Of a stretch of DNA of 64,000 bases, positions 43,933-51,226 are shown piece after piece. Positions within the stretch are counted from its first letter, which is position 1, and each line of letters opens with the position of its first letter. The DNA is taken from NCBI GenBank assembly GCA_017746715.1, contig JAGHZQ010000082.1, forward strand, positions 16,309 to 80,308. Reading direction: 5' to 3'. The position numbers and the translations under genes were made by a program. Origin of the DNA: Cyanobacteria bacterium SBLK. GTDB taxonomy: Bacteria; Cyanobacteriota; Cyanobacteriia; Cyanobacteriales; Spirulinaceae. Under the pieces are notes generated by a model. It was not told where the DNA came from and did no database searches. It was given only the letters and a program-made list of their open reading frames with translations.

Positions 43933-43965
43933 TTGAGTTGTCTGTCTAGACAACTCAATTTTTTT
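43933..43965 (+). terminator. Intrinsic terminator
   Basis: TTGAGTTGTC (43933-43942) and GACAACTCAA (43949-43958) form a 10-bp stem with a 6-base loop, followed by seven T. It is 54 bp past the DUF2235 stop and 71 bp before the Omp85 ATG. Confidence 0.85.
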
Positions 43966-44035
43966 GAGGGTATTTTCCCATTTCCCTGTCCTCTCTACCT
44001 TTCAGCCTCCTTGTCACTCCCAAGGCGTTCCTATT

Positions 44036-45823
44036 ATGTCAACTATTTTGAATTCATTAATTCTGCGTTCAAGTATTGCTATTCTTGGCTCGACAGCCAT
44101 TAATTGCTTAGCTGCGGTAGAAAATTTAGGACAAGAAATTCAAAATATTTCTGAAGATTCCATCGAAAGCGAATCCAACTTTCCCTCTGTATCTAAACAA
44201 AAGAAAATTGACTTCATTCCCGTCTCTTCCCACCAACTCTTCGAAATTGCAGAGGGATCGCAGGCAAAACCAAGTCTTGAATTGGTCGCGATAGAATCAG
44301 AGCTTGAAGAGTCAAAATTGGACAATAAAACCAAAATTGAGAGCGAGGATATCCCCATCGATCGCCTTGTATTGTTTGTGTTGGAATCATGGGAAAAACG
44401 AGACAATACTCGCGACGATCTGGTTTTAGATGAATTAACTGTTGAAACGGCCAATTTATCTGACCGTGCAGACAATTTGGGCATCGCGATCGCAGAGACA
44501 CGAGCAATTCAAGAAGAAAATGTTTCTCCTGACATAAACTCTACCAAAATAGAAGAAACTCATCTTTTACCAATACTAGAAAAAGTGAGTTTTGAAGCCG
44601 GGGATTTAATCGTACAGGATAAAACAGAAACAGAAAATCACACTTCTCAGCAGAGTGAAGAAGTCGAACGCGAAGCGATTGACATAGACTACTTAAACAA
44701 TCCACTGCCTAGTGAATTTGGGGTTGTATTTACTATCGAACCGACAGCATTAGAAGGATTTGTGCGAGCCGAACCCGTCTTGCTCGACAACCAACTGACT
44801 AACAACTTACCCGCGAGATTTTATTTTCAGCAAAAATTAGGTGTAGCCGATAATTTACTTTTTATTTTGGGTGGCGATCTTTGGTTGTTCGATCCCCAAT
44901 CCTTTGGTGTCGATCTGAGCTATTTTCGCGATTTTGAATCATCGCGAATCACTTTTAATTTTGCCAACACTCAAACCGAATATCCAGCTTTTAGTGGGGG
45001 CGATCGCGAGGTTAATTTACCCAATGGAGAAAAACCCATTTTTGATAGTTTGGGTGGCGGGATAGAATATTTGCAAGCCTTTAGCTCGGAATGGACTGTT
45101 GCTTTGGGTACCAACTATCGTAAAGTCTCCATTCGCGACGATTTATTCTCCTCGAGTTTAGAACCCGTTGATGAATTAGGAAATCAATTAACCGTCAGCG
45201 ATCGCGGCCAAGACGATCTCTTAACCCTAAATATTTCGGCGCTCTATAATAATGTCGATGATTCTGAGTATCCCAGTCGAGGAACTCGAATTCGTTTGGG
45301 TTTAGAACAAGCCCTTCCGATAGGTGAGGCTCAAATTGCTTTTAACCGTTTGAGTGGCAATATCACCCAGTTTATTCCTCTCTCTTCCTCAGAGTCTGGC
45401 AAAAGTTCGCAAATGCTGGTTTTCAATCTTCGAGGAGGAACGATAATTGGTGAAGTTCCACCCTATGAAGGCTTTACTCTAGGGGGCAGCGATTCAATTC
45501 GCGGTTACGATGCAGGAGAAGTCGGTACCGGTCGCAGTTTTATTTTAGCGACGGTAGAATATCGTTTTCCTGTTGCTTCCACTCGTTTATTTAACCTGCC
45601 TGTGGATTTATTGGGGAATGTATTTATCGATTACGGATCGCTTTTGGGGACGGGGGACAATATCCTCGGTCAACCCGGAGAAGTTCGCCAAAAACCGGGG
45701 GATGGATTGGGTTTTGGGATTGGATTGTCAGTGAAAACATCAATTGCTTTATTCCGCTTTGATTTGGGTTTTAGCGATGATGGCGATAGTGCTTTTTCTT
45801 TCAGTATTGGCGAACGCTTTTAA
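44036..45823 (+). CDS. Omp85/BamA-type outer-membrane barrel protein
   Basis: ATG 44036 gives 595 residues: a signal-like N-terminus (STILNSLILRSSIAILGSTA), an acidic, low-complexity region to about 230 with no POTRA domain that I can recognise, and a C-terminal 16-strand-type barrel. The barrel carries the Omp85 signature GFTLGGSDSIRGYDAGEVGT (about residues 479-498) and ends in aromatic Phe (SFSIGERF). It is related to ShlB/FhaC/TamA-like or BamA-like proteins and probably inserts or exports protein at the outer membrane. The substrate is unknown. The missing visible POTRA makes the subclass uncertain. Confidence 0.85.
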   Translation: MSTILNSLILRSSIAILGSTAINCLAAVENLGQEIQNISEDSIESESNFPSVSKQKKIDFIPVSSHQLFEIAEGSQAKPSLELVAIESELEESKLDNKTKIESEDIPIDRLVLFVLESWEKRDNTRDDLVLDELTVETANLSDRADNLGIAIAETRAIQEENVSPDINSTKIEETHLLPILEKVSFEAGDLIVQDKTETENHTSQQSEEVEREAIDIDYLNNPLPSEFGVVFTIEPTALEGFVRAEPVLLDNQLTNNLPARFYFQQKLGVADNLLFILGGDLWLFDPQSFGVDLSYFRDFESSRITFNFANTQTEYPAFSGGDREVNLPNGEKPIFDSLGGGIEYLQAFSSEWTVALGTNYRKVSIRDDLFSSSLEPVDELGNQLTVSDRGQDDLLTLNISALYNNVDDSEYPSRGTRIRLGLEQALPIGEAQIAFNRLSGNITQFIPLSSSESGKSSQMLVFNLRGGTIIGEVPPYEGFTLGGSDSIRGYDAGEVGTGRSFILATVEYRFPVASTRLFNLPVDLLGNVFIDYGSLLGTGDNILGQPGEVRQKPGDGLGFGIGLSVKTSIALFRFDLGFSDDGDSAFSFSIGERF

Positions 45824-45857
45824 GAGACTGTTAATATTTGCTTTACGAACAGTCTCT
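45823..45857. terminator. Bidirectional hairpin between convergent genes
   Basis: AGAGACTGTT (45823-45832) and its complement AACAGTCTCT (45848-45857) flank a 15-base loop between the Omp85 stop and the acetyltransferase end at 45882. No long T-run is present. Confidence 0.55.
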
Positions 45858-45881
45858 AACACTCCGGTATTTGCAAAACAT

Positions 45882-46580
45882 TCAATTTAATGAAAAGCGA
45901 AATTTCGTCACGCCTGAAAACCGATTATCGAAGTAATCGGCATAAAAGGTTTGATAGGGTTTAAAACCAAGAGATTCATAAGTGCGTCGCGCAATTTCGT
46001 TACCATTAATCACCATCAGTCCGGCGCAATCGTATTGCCGCGATCGCCCTTCTTCTAAGAGTGCTTTAATCAGTACTTTTCCTAAGCCTCGTCCTCGCGC
46101 TTCTGGTAGGACGGCAACGGTTTCAATAATCCAAGGCGCTACCGGTCGGAGAAACTCAAGGCTTCTCCCTTCCCACAATTGCTCGTAACGGGTGCGAAAA
46201 CTAGCGGTTTCTGCGGTTGACCAGCCCAAGATTTGCGCGATCGCTTCGATCTTCGCCATATTCAAAGGGCGGACTTCTTCGGTATAGGGGGAATAGCCTG
46301 CCGCCCCGGCTAAAGGTCGTCCCTCTTCTTCAAGGATGATAAAATCCGTCACCTTGCCCCAATTCGACGCATCTGCTTCCAGCATTGCTGCAATAAACTG
46401 GAGCGAATCGCTGGGAGTATCTTGGAGAAGCTCCTCCCAAAAACAAGTATTTGTCGGTGGAAGCATGGCTTCGTATTCAATTCTTGCCAAAAAGGGAATA
46501 TCGGCGATCGTGGCTGGGCGCGTTTGTAAGTTTGCCCGATCCGCATTCGCCTGTAAGGTTTTCGCAATTTGTTCGGCCAC
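45882..46580 (-). CDS. GNAT acetyltransferase, divergent from TetR regulator
   Basis: GTG 46580 has AAGGAG 7 bases upstream; longer frames run through the operator and are not credible. The 232-residue protein has a GNAT domain in the second half: ETVAVLPEARGRGLGKVLIK with the acetyl-CoA loop RGRGLG, then YDCAGLMVINGNEIARRTYE and the C-terminal SLGFKPYQTFYADY. The N-terminal part (ATIADIPFLARIEYEA) fits the first strand and helix. The substrate is unknown. It is divergent from a TetR gene across two operator-like palindromes and so is likely its target. Confidence 0.9.
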   Translation of the reverse strand: MAEQIAKTLQANADRANLQTRPATIADIPFLARIEYEAMLPPTNTCFWEELLQDTPSDSLQFIAAMLEADASNWGKVTDFIILEEEGRPLAGAAGYSPYTEEVRPLNMAKIEAIAQILGWSTAETASFRTRYEQLWEGRSLEFLRPVAPWIIETVAVLPEARGRGLGKVLIKALLEEGRSRQYDCAGLMVINGNEIARRTYESLGFKPYQTFYADYFDNRFSGVTKFRFSLN

Positions 46581-46611
46581 GAGACTCTCCTTGTTGGTTG
46601 GGGTCAAAACA

Positions 46612-46658
46612 GATACAATCTGTATGTATCTAAAATATAAAATACAAACAGTTTGTAT
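46612..46658. promoter_or_regulatory. Two TetR-type operators in the divergent promoter
   Basis: A perfect 17-bp palindrome, ATACAAAC-A-GTTTGTAT, lies at 46642-46658 and overlaps the first two bases of the tetR ATG. A second copy, GATACA-n7-TGTATC, lies at 46612-46630 and shares the ATACAA/TGTAT half-sites. Binding would block both the acetyltransferase and the regulator itself. Lengths and symmetry fit TetR dimers. Confidence 0.75.
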
Positions 46659-47259
46659 GTCAAGTAAAAAATTAAAATTAACCAAAGCCGAACAAACCGC
46701 TCGCACGCGACGCGCCATTCTCGATCGCGCCCGAGAGCTTTTCATGACCAAAGGCTATGGGGCAACGGGAACCGAAGAGATCATTGCAGATTTAGGAATT
46801 ACGCGAGGGGCGCTTTATCATCAGTTTGGCAGCAAACAGGGAGTATTTCGGGCAGTCATCGAAGAAGCCTATCAGGAAATCGCGCGCTATATCGAAACCC
46901 AAGCGATGCAAGTCGAAGAGCCTTGGGAGCGCCTCATGGGAGGAAGCCATGCGTTTCTAGAGATTGCTCATCGCGAGGATATTCGCCGCTTGGTTTTTAT
47001 TGAAGCGCCTGCCATGTTGGATGCAGACACTTTGGCCCAATGCGATCGCCAGTATGGGTATGGTTTATTAGTGCAGGCAATACAGGCGGTTGTCGATGCG
47101 GGGGAGTTAGAAGTCCCCGATGTAGAAGGATTTACCATGATGATTAACGGAGCATTAGAGTATCTCGCCAATTGGATTATGCAAATCGACTCTCCAGAGC
47201 GCTTAGAAATGGCAAAGACTTTAACGACGCAACTTTTAACCCTCTATCGGAAACCCTAG
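46657..47259 (+). CDS. TetR-family transcriptional regulator
   Basis: ATG 46657 gives 200 residues. The N-terminal HTH is clear: ARTRRAILDRARELFMTKGY followed by TGTEEIIADLGITRGALYHQ and FGSKQGVFRAVIEEAYQEIA (residues 12-70). The C-terminal helical domain would bind a ligand (unknown). The start codon lies inside the operator 46642-46658, which predicts autoregulation. It is divergent from the GNAT gene. The frame is open further upstream, but that extension runs through the operators. Confidence 0.93.
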   Translation: MSSKKLKLTKAEQTARTRRAILDRARELFMTKGYGATGTEEIIADLGITRGALYHQFGSKQGVFRAVIEEAYQEIARYIETQAMQVEEPWERLMGGSHAFLEIAHREDIRRLVFIEAPAMLDADTLAQCDRQYGYGLLVQAIQAVVDAGELEVPDVEGFTMMINGALEYLANWIMQIDSPERLEMAKTLTTQLLTLYRKP

Positions 47260-47377
47260 TCCTATTGATTTTGGGACGATCGCCCCAAAGGATTCGTGAC
47301 TTTCACCCCATCTCATCTCGATAGTGCCTTGCCTAAGATTGAGATAACAAACAACAACATTCACAAGGTTCAACGTC

Positions 47378-47779
47378 ATGAAATTCAAGTCTCTTCTCGT
47401 TTTGGTCGGCACGATCGCTTCTATCTCCTTGGCATCGGCTCTCCCCGCTAGCGCTGAGTTTGGAAAGGGAGGCAAGCATCAAGAACTCGTTTCCGCTCTG
47501 GGATTAACCGAAGCGCAACAATCTCAACTTTCCGAACTCCGGGAAGATATGCGATCGCAAATGGATAATATTCTCACCAGCGAACAAAAAGCGGCGATGC
47601 AAAATGCTCGTTCTGAGGGTCGTCGTCCGGGACGGGGTACGCTCAATTTAACCGAAGATCAACGCGAACAAATGCGATCGATCCGCCAAGACTTCCGAGC
47701 CGATCTTGAAGGCATCCTTACCGACGAACAAATCCAAAAACTCGATGAAATGAGACAATCTCGCCGCGATCGCCGCTAA
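47378..47779 (+). CDS. Exported Spy/CpxP-like protein (LTxxQ motifs)
   Basis: A 133-residue periplasmic protein. The signal peptide (residues 1-27, ALPASA cleavage) is followed by two LTxxQ-type segments: LGLTEAQQSQLSELREDMRS (about 41-60) and LNLTEDQREQMRSIRQDFRA (about 87-106), each in a long helix, ending in a basic tail QSRRDRR. Spy and CpxP are periplasmic chaperones or stress regulators with this pattern. No cpx-like two-component genes are nearby. The two motifs suggest internal duplication. Confidence 0.85.
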   Translation: MKFKSLLVLVGTIASISLASALPASAEFGKGGKHQELVSALGLTEAQQSQLSELREDMRSQMDNILTSEQKAAMQNARSEGRRPGRGTLNLTEDQREQMRSIRQDFRADLEGILTDEQIQKLDEMRQSRRDRR

Positions 47780-47785
47780 ATCAAT

Positions 47786-47813
47786 TCAAAATTCAGAATT
47801 CAAAATTCAAAAT
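47786..47813. repeat. TTCAAAA-type heptamer repeat (imperfect)
   Basis: Several ATTCAAAA units follow the Spy-like stop. The same heptamer forms the 3' end of queG at 55036-55063. Non-coding here. Confidence 0.7.
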
Positions 47814-47817
47814 GATG

Positions 47818-47839
47818 GCCTCTCCCGCACGGGAGAGGC
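47818..47839. repeat. Palindrome CCTCTCCCG/CGGGAGAGG
   Basis: Ten-bp arms with a 2-bp centre lie 38 bp past the Spy-like stop. It may terminate that transcript, but no T-run follows; short fold-backs of this CTCTCCC type recur in this genome. Confidence 0.55.
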
Positions 47840-47845
47840 TGGAAA

Positions 47846-48151
47846 TTGAGCTTTAATCGCCCATCGTCATTCAACACTTTTGCGGATAAACAATATAGAA
47901 TTCCTTATCCTTCTGCAAAACAAGATGCGTCAGATAAAGCACTAGAGGATGGAGGTGGCAATTTTGGACGCATTGCGAGAAGCGGGCAGGGCAATTTAAT
48001 GGATTCCTACTTACATGAAATCAGAAATATAGTGTGGCTAGGTATTAAAATCAAATATTGGATTCAAATTTTTAAAGCGATCGCAGAAGGACGAGAAGAC
48101 GCTAAAATCGAGTCACGCTTGAACAAAGTTTTAACGAATCTTGATGAATAA
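47846..48151 (+). CDS. Short hypothetical protein
   Basis: A 101-residue frame with no recognised domain. The centre is Gly-rich (LEDGGGNFGRIARSGQGN) and the C-terminal half is helical (IVWLGIKIKYWIQIFKAIAE) with charged ends. The start is not supported by a clear ribosome-binding site; a terminator follows only 9 bp after the stop, which favours a real transcript. It could also be a remnant. Confidence 0.4.
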   Translation: MSFNRPSSFNTFADKQYRIPYPSAKQDASDKALEDGGGNFGRIARSGQGNLMDSYLHEIRNIVWLGIKIKYWIQIFKAIAEGREDAKIESRLNKVLTNLDE

Positions 48152-48160
48152 GTGTGTAAA

Positions 48161-48203
48161 ATAAGAGGTGTAAATGGTAAATATTTACACCTCTTATTTT
48201 TTT
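48161..48203. terminator. Strong bidirectional intrinsic terminator
   Basis: A perfect 15-bp stem (48161-48175 with 48183-48197; arm ATAAGAGGTGTAAAT) encloses a 7-base loop, followed by T-run to 48203. It lies between the genes ending at 48151 (plus) and 48214 (minus). Confidence 0.92.
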
Positions 48204-48213
48204 CTGATGTTAA

Positions 48214-48921
48214 TTAATTCCCTCGGCTATAGTTTTTGACATAAGGAGGAATGCCAATATTTTCCGGCAGGCGAGGATCGACAATCGGCGAAGAAGTTTG
48301 CAAAGATAACGGTAATTCTCCCGCCCAAACGGGTAAATTATAATCATCTTTGTCATCAATGGGCGGGCCCGATCGCATTTTTGCCGAGGCTTCATTTAAA
48401 GGCAAAGATAACACCAAAGTTCCCGCTAATTCTTGAGGGTTGGGCGGGCGAACTTCCTGCCAGCGATCGCGGATAATATGCTCGGTAAAGGCTTGTAAGG
48501 CGGCTAATTTTTCGGCTTCATTTTCAACCACCGTTGCGATTCCAAAGGCCATGACAGAGCGATAATTCATCGAGTGGTGATATGCCGATCGCGCCAATAC
48601 CAACCCATCCAATAGGGTTACGGTAACGCATATTTCTACGCCTTCTTTGAGAGTTTTTATCAGGCGACTGGCAGGAGAACCGTGAATGTAAAGGCGATCG
48701 TTAATGCGTCCGTAAGCGGTAGGAATGACAAAGGTTTGACCGTTTACAATAAAACCAGTATGGCAGATTAAACCCTCATCTAAAATTTGGTAAATGGTCT
48801 CGCGATCGTAGTTTCCTCGTTGGGGGACGCGACGTATTTTTGTCCGCGAAGTAATGGGGATATTATTGATTGTTTGTTGCTTGCGCTGAGCTTTGTCGAA
48901 GTGTTGATTGTTGGTATTCAT
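48214..48921 (-). CDS. Flavin-nucleotide-binding protein, pyridoxamine 5'-phosphate oxidase-like
   Basis: The conserved split-barrel starts at about residue 28: RVPQRGNYDRETIYQILDEG, then FIVNGQTFVIPTAYGRINDR and LYIHGSPASRLIKTLKEGVE (about 73-92), typical of FMN-binding PNPOx-like proteins. The reaction is unknown; many relatives bind FMN or F420 without an assigned function. The first 20-25 residues (HFDKAQRKQQTINN) come from a 45-bp dispersed repeat at 48862-48906; the next Met is too far in, so either this region is translated or a non-ATG start is used. Length 235 residues as opened. Confidence 0.85.
   Translation of the reverse strand: MNTNNQHFDKAQRKQQTINNIPITSRTKIRRVPQRGNYDRETIYQILDEGLICHTGFIVNGQTFVIPTAYGRINDRLYIHGSPASRLIKTLKEGVEICVTVTLLDGLVLARSAYHHSMNYRSVMAFGIATVVENEAEKLAALQAFTEHIIRDRWQEVRPPNPQELAGTLVLSLPLNEASAKMRSGPPIDDKDDYNLPVWAGELPLSLQTSSPIVDPRLPENIGIPPYVKNYSRGN
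48862..48906. repeat. 45-bp dispersed repeat, copy 2
   Basis: It matches 2121-2165 at 42 of 45 positions, same orientation, and again covers the 5' end of a minus-strand gene. It includes the CTGAGCTTTGTCGAAGTG core. Confidence 0.85.
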
Positions 48922-48995
48922 GGGTTGTTAGTTGTTAATTGTGGATTATTCTCCTCTCTTGGGAGAGGTTAGAGGTAGGTTTGAGCTATTCCTCT

Positions 48996-49475
48996 TTACA
49001 AAACAAAATCCATTGAATTTCCCTCGATAAATCCCATATTTTCGTAAACCGATCGCCCCATTGGGGAGGCATTTAAAACGACATGGGTGCAATTTAAAGA
49101 CTTGAGATAATCGACACAATATCGAGTGAGTTGAGTGGCAATTCCTTGTCGGCGATAAGAAGGAATCACATAAACGCCCCAGATGTAACCGCGTTGGTAA
49201 TGTCGAAGTAAAATATTGGGGTACAATCCGGCAAATCGCTGACAGCTAACGCAGCCGATCGCATTGCCGCTTTTTTCGGCAATAAAGGCTTTATAGTCGA
49301 GATCCCGGCGGGCGGATTCGATGTATTCTCGGACGATAGAGAGATAATTGGGGGCGATCGCATTGTCTGGAATATCTAGATCCAGCCACATTTCCCGAAA
49401 AAATTCGGCAATGAGAGCATCGTCTCCGGGGGTTGCTTCTCTCACTCGAATTGCTGCATTTTCAAGCATTACCAT
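48996..49475 (-). CDS. GNAT acetyltransferase
   Basis: A 159-residue GNAT domain: IRVREATPGDDALIAEFFRE at the N-terminus, AFIAEKSGNAIGCVSCQRF, then IWGVYVIPSYRRQGIATQLT (about 99-118) with the acetyl-CoA loop RRQGIA, and ASPMGRSVYENMGFIEGNSM at the end. The substrate is unknown. It is followed by the flavin-binding gene on the same strand, 75 bp away. Confidence 0.92.
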   Translation of the reverse strand: MVMLENAAIRVREATPGDDALIAEFFREMWLDLDIPDNAIAPNYLSIVREYIESARRDLDYKAFIAEKSGNAIGCVSCQRFAGLYPNILLRHYQRGYIWGVYVIPSYRRQGIATQLTRYCVDYLKSLNCTHVVLNASPMGRSVYENMGFIEGNSMDFVL

Positions 49476-49539
49476 GGTTTCTAGAGGTGTTAGATTGCTC
49501 CCCTAGACCCCCAATTCTGGGGGGAATCGGAGAAATCGG

Positions 49540-49650
49540 AGTCCGGAAGTCCCCCGTCCTTGAAAAGCGAAGCATCCTCTATCCTCCCCCTTGCGAAGGA
49601 GGATTGGGGGATTTATTAAGGGGGACGGGAGGAGGATTAGGGGATTTAGG
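49540..49650. repeat. Dispersed repeat with GAAAAGCGAAGC core, copy 3
   Basis: TGAAAAGCGAAGCATCCTCT (49561-49580) is the same core as at 34791-34810 and 40027-40045. The right flank is a G/A-rich tract (GGGGGATTTATTAAGGGGGA) complementary in part to the C-rich left side. It lies in the divergent spacer before the MocR gene. Confidence 0.8.
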
Positions 49651-49738
49651 GGGCAAGTTATTTTTGAGTGTAGCGATCGCGCTGGACTTTGCAAAGAGCC
49701 AATTTTAAACTTTTTGATAGAGCCAATTTTGTATTCTC

Positions 49739-51226
49739 ATGGAACTCGCGATCGCCCTCGATTTTCAATCTCAAACTCCCCTGCACCAACAACTCTATGA
49801 AGCCTTGCAGCGTGCTATCTTACAGGGCATTTTACCCCCTCGATATCGCCTCCCCTCCACGCGATCTCTGGCAAAATCCCTCGGTATTTCTCGCAATACG
49901 GTAACGCAGAGTTACGATCGCCTCCTCGGGGAAGGCTATTTGGCAACGGTTGCCGGATCGGGAACTTATGTCAGCGATCGCCTCCCAGAAGAGTTTTTAC
50001 AAGCGAAAGCCGTCGATCCGCCTTTATCTGCCATGCGATCGCCCCATTCTCTCTCGGAATACGGGGAAAGATTGGCAAAAAACGAGTTAGCTTTGCAACC
50101 GGAACCCGATGTGGCGATAAACTTTCGTTACGGGACTCCCAATCTCGATCTTTTTCCCGTGAAACTTTGGCGCAAACTCCTCTCTCGTCATTGTTGTGGG
50201 GGGCGAGAATGGTTGGATTACGCGCGGGATTTTCGGGGTTATGCGCCCTTGCGGGAAGCGATCGCGGGGTATTTGGGGCGATCGCGAGCAGTCAAATGCA
50301 ATCCAGAACAAATTTTACTCACAAATGGAACGCAGCAAGCAGTGAATTTGATTTTGCGAGTCCTTTTTGTGCGAGGCGAGGCGATCGCGGTTGAAGATCC
50401 GGGCTATCTCAGTGCTAAGCGCATTTTTGCCAGTTATGATGCCGATATTATTCCTATTCCCGTGGATGCGTCGGGGTTGGTGGTGGAGAAGTTGGGCGAT
50501 CGCGAGGCAAAGTTGGTTTACGTAACTCCTTCTCACCAATTCCCCACGGGGGCGATTTTATCCCTCTCCCGACGCTTGGCACTGTTACAATGGGCGCAAC
50601 AAACGGGAGGTTTAATCATTGAGGACGATTACGATAGCGAGTTTCGTTATGGAGAGCGTCCCATTCCCGCTTTACAGGGGTTGAATGGAGGAAATTCGGT
50701 GCTTTATATCGGCACGTTTTCTAAGGTGTTGTTTCCGTCTTTGCGAATTGGTTATTTGGTTTTACCGGAACATTTGGTTGAGGTATTTTTGCGGGCAAAA
50801 TGGTTGTGCGATCGCCAGTTATCGACGCTAGATCAGTACGTTTTAACGGATTTTATCGAGGAAGGACATTTGGAAAGTCACATCCGCAAAATGCGATCGC
50901 ATTACGATAAATTGCGGCAAACTTTGGTGAAAGCATTGGAGGAGTTTTTTGGCGATCGGGTAACAATTTTTGGAGAAAAGGCGGGCATTCATCTGATGGC
51001 AAAGTTTCATTTTCCTTTACGAGATGAGGAGGTAATTTCTCGGGCGGAAAGTGTGGGTGTGGGATTGATGTCCGCCCGAGTTCATTATTTGGATGCGTGC
51101 GATCGGGGTGAGTTTATTTTCGGTTATGGGGAACTTAGCGAGGAACAAATTTGGGAGGGAATTGAGAAACTGGCAGTAGCTATACATGTTGTTAAGGTGG
51201 GAATAACCCACCTTGGTATTCATTAA
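49739..51226 (+). CDS. MocR/PdxR-type regulator: GntR HTH fused to aminotransferase-like domain
   Basis: A 495-residue fusion. The N-terminal winged helix reads PLHQQLYEALQRAILQGILP and PSTRSLAKSLGISRNTVTQS (residues 13-60). The C-terminal fold-type I aminotransferase domain has NGTQQAVNLILRVL, DDYDSEFRYG and YIGTFSKVLFPSLRIGYLVL (about 323-342) with the PLP Lys. MocR proteins sense PLP or amino compounds and control nearby genes; the target here is not known. The divergent GNAT gene is a candidate. Its stop overlaps that of glmU. Confidence 0.93.
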   Translation: MELAIALDFQSQTPLHQQLYEALQRAILQGILPPRYRLPSTRSLAKSLGISRNTVTQSYDRLLGEGYLATVAGSGTYVSDRLPEEFLQAKAVDPPLSAMRSPHSLSEYGERLAKNELALQPEPDVAINFRYGTPNLDLFPVKLWRKLLSRHCCGGREWLDYARDFRGYAPLREAIAGYLGRSRAVKCNPEQILLTNGTQQAVNLILRVLFVRGEAIAVEDPGYLSAKRIFASYDADIIPIPVDASGLVVEKLGDREAKLVYVTPSHQFPTGAILSLSRRLALLQWAQQTGGLIIEDDYDSEFRYGERPIPALQGLNGGNSVLYIGTFSKVLFPSLRIGYLVLPEHLVEVFLRAKWLCDRQLSTLDQYVLTDFIEEGHLESHIRKMRSHYDKLRQTLVKALEEFFGDRVTIFGEKAGIHLMAKFHFPLRDEEVISRAESVGVGLMSARVHYLDACDRGEFIFGYGELSEEQIWEGIEKLAVAIHVVKVGITHLGIH

